In this document: in pieces, positions 8,282 through 10,385 of the stretch
Position numbering within the stretch: the first letter of the stretch is position 1
How the letters are laid out: the number at the start of each line of letters is the position of its first letter
Assembly: GCA_959596515.1 (NCBI GenBank)
Contig: CAUFXR010000089.1
Coordinates: 1 to 10,385, forward strand
Source: an uncultured Oscillospiraceae bacterium
GTDB lineage: Bacteria > Bacillota > Clostridia > Oscillospirales > Acutalibacteraceae
Length of the DNA: 10,385 bases
Reading direction: 5' to 3'
The notes under the pieces: generated by a model
The model's input: only the letters and a program-made list of their open reading frames with translations
Told to the model about the DNA's origin: nothing
Database searches by the model: none
Made by a program: the position numbers and the translations under genes

Positions 8282-8410
8282 ATGTGGAAAGAAAATAAAA
8301 TTCCAACCAAAGTTTCGAAAAAATTTAAAATGCAGAAACTGTATGCGTCGTACGTAAAAGTTATTTTGTCAGACGGTTGTACAAGACAAATTTGTTTTTC
8401 AAAGGGTTGA
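8282..8410 (+). CDS. Possible small ORF, 42 residues, unrecognised
   Basis: ATG 8282 to TGA 8408-8410. A possible ribosome site, GGAAG (8271-8275), is 6 bases upstream, and the consensus promoter at 8174-8202 would start the message about 73 bases before it. The peptide is basic: it begins MWKENKIPTKVSKKFKMQ, has a hydrophobic centre (YVKVIL) and ends with two cysteines near CTRQICFSKG. I recognise no family and see no signal peptide. With this length in AT-rich DNA it may be chance; no homology could be tested. Confidence 0.25.
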   Translation: MWKENKIPTKVSKKFKMQKLYASYVKVILSDGCTRQICFSKG

Positions 8411-8449
8411 GTGCTTAAAAGAAAAGTCTAAGTGCTCAAAAGAAAAATC
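8410..8449 (+). repeat. Two short direct repeats, period 21
   Basis: AGTGCTTAAAAGAAAAGTC (8410-8428) and AGTGCTCAAAAGAAAAATC (8431-8449) match at 17 of 19 positions with a 2-base gap. A spacing of two helical turns would place both copies on the same DNA face, which would suit a regulator site. The first copy overlaps the stop codon of the small ORF. Confidence 0.6.
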
Positions 8450-8454
8450 AGGAA

Positions 8455-8477
8455 TCGAATCTCATTAGGTGATTCGA
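8455..8477. repeat. Inverted repeat TCGAATC / GATTCGA
   Basis: Perfect 7-bp arms at 8455-8461 and 8471-8477 with a 9-base loop, only 5 bases after the direct repeats. No T-run follows. Possible operator or RNA stem in the rnmV leader. Confidence 0.5.
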
Positions 8478-8634
8478 CAAAGTTAGGATGTTTGTTAAAT
8501 AGTGGGATGTCATGTTCCAGTATTGCTTTCCCCAAATGATAGAAATTTTATAGTGTGTTGTTATTTAGTTAAGCTTTTCCGAAAATAAGTAGGCTTGGCT
8601 TTTCATAACGATTTGCGATAGAGGAGAAACCTTG

Positions 8635-9246
8635 ATGATAAAAATTAAGGAAGCAGTAATTGTTGAAGGAAAATACGATAAAATTAAACTGAGCGCTTTC
8701 ATTGATGGCTTGATTATTGAAACCGGAGGCTTTCGAATTTTCAGCGACAAGGAAAAGATGGATTTGCTTCGAAGGCTGGCGGATACCAGAGGACTGCTGA
8801 TTTTGACGGATAGTGATTCTGCGGGTTTTTTGATTCGAAATCACATTCATGGATGCATTCCCAAGGAGAAAATTAAACACGCTTATATTCCGGATCTTTA
8901 CGGCAAGGAAAAAAGAAAGTCCCATCCGTCTAAGGAAGGCAAGCTTGGGGTGGAGGGAATCGACCCCAAAATTCTTTTAGAGGCAATCCGTCTCGCAGGT
9001 GCGTCAGCAGAGGAGAAGCCCGATCATTTGGTGGAAGAAAGAAAGATTACAAAGCTTGATTTATATGAGGACGGGTTTTCCGGAGGGGCGGACAGCAGTA
9101 AAAAGCGGCAACTTCTTTTAAAAGAGCTGGAATTGCCGGAACATTTGACCGCCAAGGCTTTGGTACCCGTTCTAAACAGTTTAATGAGTTTTGAAGAGTA
9201 TCAGAAAGCAGTCGAAAAAATAAATTTCGCTATGGAAAAAGATTGA
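8635..9246 (+). CDS. rnmV: Ribonuclease M5 (5S rRNA maturation)
   Basis: Toprim-fold endonuclease of 203 residues that trims precursor 5S rRNA, by family knowledge on the 5S RNA-L18 complex. The Toprim signatures are VIVEGKYD (catalytic Glu11) and ILTDSDSAG (Asp59, Asp61), both near the N-terminus. A lysine-rich stretch and KLGVEGIDPKILLEAI (about residues 103-118) correspond to the conserved GVE segment of RNase M5, followed by a DUF4093-like C-terminal half. It is somewhat longer than the roughly 186-residue Bacillus enzyme. ATG 8635 lies 8 bases after GAGGAG (8621-8626); an adjacent TTG at 8632 is possible but less likely. The stop TGA (9244-9246) lies inside the -35 box of the tRNA promoter. 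No 5S gene is present nearby. Confidence 0.9.
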   Translation: MIKIKEAVIVEGKYDKIKLSAFIDGLIIETGGFRIFSDKEKMDLLRRLADTRGLLILTDSDSAGFLIRNHIHGCIPKEKIKHAYIPDLYGKEKRKSHPSKEGKLGVEGIDPKILLEAIRLAGASAEEKPDHLVEERKITKLDLYEDGFSGGADSSKKRQLLLKELELPEHLTAKALVPVLNSLMSFEEYQKAVEKINFAMEKD

Positions 9247-9271
9247 CAGGATATACCGAAAATGATATAAT
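9243..9271 (+). promoter_or_regulatory. Perfect consensus promoter for tRNA-Leu
   Basis: TTGACA (9243-9248), a 17-base spacer and TATAAT (9266-9271) match the sigma-70/sigma-A consensus in every position and spacing. The start site would be near 9278, about 13 bases before the tRNA. Bases TGA of the -35 box are also the rnmV stop codon. Confidence 0.93.
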
Positions 9272-9290
9272 AATTGACGCTGACTGAAAC

Positions 9291-9374
9291 GCGAGCGTGC
9301 TGGAACTGGCAGACAGGCACGTTTGAGGGGCGTGTGTTTATGACGTACGGGTTCAAGTCCCGTCGCTCGCACCA
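9291..9374 (+). tRNA. tRNA-Leu (anticodon GAG)
   Basis: A complete class II tRNA with encoded CCA. The acceptor stem is GCGAGCG (9291-9297) with CGCTCGC (9364-9370), then ACCA. The D stem is CTG/CAG (9300-9302, 9314-9316). The anticodon stem is CACGT (9318-9322) with GCGTG (9330-9334) around loop TTGAGGG, giving anticodon GAG (9325-9327), which reads CUC/CUU. A 12-base extra arm follows with a 3-bp stem. The T stem is ACGGG/CCCGT with loop TTCAAGT (9352-9358). The long extra arm fits leucine identity. Confidence 0.97.
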
Positions 9375-9404
9375 TAAGAGGGCACTAAAAAAGATGCCTA
9401 AGCG

Positions 9405-9432
9405 AAAAACCTCGATTTTATCGAGGTTTTTT
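9405..9432 (+). terminator. Terminator of the tRNA-Leu transcript
   Basis: CCTCGAT (9410-9416) pairs with ATCGAGG (9420-9426) around TTT, preceded by an A-run and followed by six T (9427-9432). It can also end read-through from rnmV. The A-run before the stem makes it usable from the minus strand as well. Confidence 0.95.
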
Positions 9433-9501
9433 CGTATTTTCAGGACAAGTTTTTCAGCATAGATTCTATAGATGCCAAACGGCAAAAATCCTATACTGAC
9501 A

Positions 9502-9513
9502 GGACTTGAACCC
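9502..9513 (-). repeat. Isolated inverted copy of a tRNA T-arm segment
   Basis: GGACTTGAACCC is the exact reverse complement of GGGTTCAAGTCC in the tRNA-Leu T arm (9349-9360). No acceptor, D or anticodon arm is found around it. It may be a relic of a tRNA 3' end or attachment site, or chance. Confidence 0.35.
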
Positions 9514-9536
9514 ACAAATAGCAAAAATCACACCGA

Positions 9537-9575
9537 AAGGCGTATGGAAAGTTAAAATCCATACGCCTTTTTCTT
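9537..9575 (+). terminator. Terminator hairpin that serves as 5' exon of the intron
   Basis: GGCGTATGG (9539-9547) pairs perfectly with CCATACGCC (9559-9567) around an 11-base loop, followed by TTTTTCTT (9568-9575). The intron's first base follows directly. Group IIC introns characteristically insert just behind such hairpins. No gene lies between this and the previous terminator, so what it ends is unclear. Confidence 0.9.
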
Positions 9576-10170
9576 GTGCGCCCGGCATGGGCGATAACTT
9601 GGCGGTGAAAGTCCGCTATGCGCTTGGTAGTAGGAAGCATTAGCCAAAGGCAAGGGTGCTCACCGTGAGGTGAAATCTGAAGGAAGCCGGATTGAGGGAT
9701 GAAAAGTTCCCGATGGGCAAAATTCCGGACCGACGGACAGAAATCACATATAAGGCTGTAATAGGCGGACGACTCTGCAAGACAAGAAGAAGTCCAATAC
9801 TACCCGAACCTAATGCAGTAGATGTGGCGGTTACGGAAGGAAGGTTATCGTTCTTACCCGGGGAGGTCTGTAAGATATGCTCCCGACAAGAGGGATAAAG
9901 AAAAAGTTTCCCACAGGAGTAATCCGTGTCGAAAGGCAGCGGTTGAACTTACAGAAGTCAGCTTCACCCATAGTACCGATAAAGTGGCTAATCACCACCG
10001 AGGAAAGGGGTGGACGGTAAGGGATTGTGTGAAATCAAAGTTGATAGATTGCGTTTGAAAACAGTTGCTCTGCGAAGATTAAATGACTGAGGGTAGACTG
10101 GAAGTCGAGAGTAAAAGTCAAGAATGTTTAGTAATCATCAAGAGAGAAGTCACAAGCAATAACTTGCCGA

Positions 10171-10202
10171 AACGCCGTGTACTGAGCAGTACGCACGGTG
10201 TT
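10171..10202 (+). other. Group II intron domain V (catalytic core)
   Basis: AACGCCGTG (10171-10179) pairs with CACGGTGTT (10194-10202) over 9 bp, including the hallmark G-U wobble. The upper stem TACT/AGTA is capped by a GAGC tetraloop. The two-base bulge is CG (10192-10193). The catalytic triad is CGC (10173-10175), as in the O. iheyensis IIC intron. All elements needed for metal binding are present, so the ribozyme looks competent. Confidence 0.93.
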
Positions 10203-10204
10203 GT

Positions 10205-10237
10205 GGGAGGACGGCGGTTAGTCACCGCCTCCTACCC
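10205..10237 (+). other. Group II intron domain VI with bulged branch-point A
   Basis: GGG/CCC and AGGA/TCCT form the lower stem with A10234 unpaired between them. GGCGGT (10213-10218) pairs with ACCGCC (10224-10229) around a 5-base loop. A10234 lies 7 bases upstream of the predicted 3' splice site after GAT (10240), the usual position for the lariat branch point. Confidence 0.88.
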
Positions 10238-10305
10238 GATTTGCCCAAAAGCACTATTCTCCTCTCTGTTTCCATACTGCAATTAAATATTAACACATCA
10301 TTTAG

Positions 10306-10351
10306 AGCCTTCGGTTTTTGATTATCACAACAAAAACTGAAGGCTTTTTTT
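10306..10351 (+). terminator. Long terminator hairpin before the last gene
   Basis: AGCCTTCGGTTTTTG (10306-10320) pairs with CAAAAACTGAAGGCT (10331-10345) with one G-T wobble and a 10-base loop, followed by T through 10351. It ends 17 bases before the next start codon, so it may end upstream transcription or work as an attenuator in that gene's leader. Confidence 0.9.
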
Positions 10352-10368
10352 ATTGAAAGGAAAAAGTC

Positions 10369-10385
10369 ATGTATTTTACGGAGAC
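10369..10385 (+). CDS. Start of an unidentified gene (cut by window end)
   Basis: ATG 10369 follows AAAGGA (10356-10361) at 7 bases spacing. Only MYFTE plus two bases of the next codon are visible, far too little to name a product. The close placement behind the hairpin at 10306-10351 suggests either leader control or a message starting at or before that hairpin. Confidence 0.6.

Larger units (their letters stand above)
7900..8634. other. 735-base gap between holA and rnmV
   Basis: AT-rich stretch without a recognised gene on either strand. In order it holds the comEC-holA terminator, an inverted repeat (8004-8036), a 13-base palindrome TGGCAATTTGCCA (8092-8104), a near-consensus promoter (8174-8202), a possible 42-residue ORF (8282-8410), two 19-base direct repeats (8410-8449) and a 7-bp inverted repeat (8455-8477). 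The 150 bases just before rnmV show only weak promoter-like matches. I compared 8209-8300 with SRP RNA because of GTCCGGAAG at 8268, but the rest of the SRP apical domain does not match. Confidence 0.5.
9576..10240 (+). mobile_element. Group II intron, class IIC-like, without reverse transcriptase
   Basis: A self-splicing retroelement RNA of 665 nt. The 5' end starts GTGCGCCCGGCATGGGCG, closely resembling the start of the Oceanobacillus iheyensis IIC intron. Domain I landmarks in the same order include GGTGAAAGTCC, GCAAGGGTG, AATCTGAAGGAAGC, CATATAAGGCTG and CTTACCCGGGGAGGTCTG. Domain V (10171-10202) and domain VI (10205-10237) are intact. The presumed domain IV (about 10020-10165) has only about 150 bases and no RT, maturase or endonuclease coding; the open frames here are short and unlike LtrA. 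EBS1 AAGAAGAA (9784-9791) pairs with exon bases 9568-9575. Splicing and mobility would need an intron-encoded protein supplied from elsewhere. The domain I-IV limits are approximate; the outer ends are well supported. Confidence 0.92.

Noticed and set aside
8209..8300. Possible SRP (4.5S-like) RNA because of GTCCGGAAG
   Set aside because: The GGAA loop is present but the conserved asymmetric loop and the GGAAGCAGC side do not follow, and no long closing helix forms.
9692..10058. Short plus-strand open frames in intron domains I-III
   Set aside because: They overlap conserved intron RNA segments, lack convincing ribosome sites and do not resemble maturases.
10083..10286. 67-codon open frame inside the intron as a truncated reverse transcriptase
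   Set aside because: It reads straight through domains V and VI, which are structural RNA, and shows none of the RT motifs; it is a shadow of the ribozyme.

Overview
The window looks like chromosomal DNA from a Firmicute of class Clostridia. The closest guess is an Oscillospirales/Ruminococcaceae-type anaerobe; this is inferred from gene content, AlaRS-type T-box control, SD-led starts and moderate GC, and no 16S rRNA is present. Every recognisable gene reads on the + strand.

Left half (1-4242): the 3' end of a T-box leader with its terminator, then alaS (alanyl-tRNA synthetase). A 379-base gap without a recognised gene follows, then a small HIT-family nucleotide hydrolase/transferase. After a 274-base hairpin-rich gap comes an adenine-phosphoribosyltransferase-like PRTase. 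These are housekeeping genes for translation and nucleotide salvage.

Middle (4243-7990): two tandem 84-bp copies of a strongly self-complementary element sit just upstream of comEC (DNA-uptake channel). comEC's C-terminal metallo-beta-lactamase-like domain has lost its metal-binding signature. holA (DNA polymerase III delta) follows 8 bases later in the same operon and ends at a strong terminator.

Right-middle (7990-9432): an AT-rich 640-base stretch holds inverted repeats, a near-consensus promoter, a possible 42-residue ORF and short direct repeats. Next is rnmV (ribonuclease M5, 5S rRNA maturation). Its stop codon lies inside the -35 box of a perfect promoter that drives a tRNA-Leu(GAG) gene, which ends in its own terminator.

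Right end (9433-10385): a terminator hairpin is followed immediately by a complete, compact group II intron RNA (about 665 nt). It resembles class IIC in its 5' end, domain V, domain VI and position behind a terminator, but it carries no reverse transcriptase. Its presumed EBS1 pairs over 8 positions with the 5' exon. Another terminator and the first codons of an unidentified gene close the window.

The most interesting items are the ORF-less IIC intron, the tandem structured repeat before comEC, the degenerate ComEC domain, and the promoter/sORF region before rnmV.
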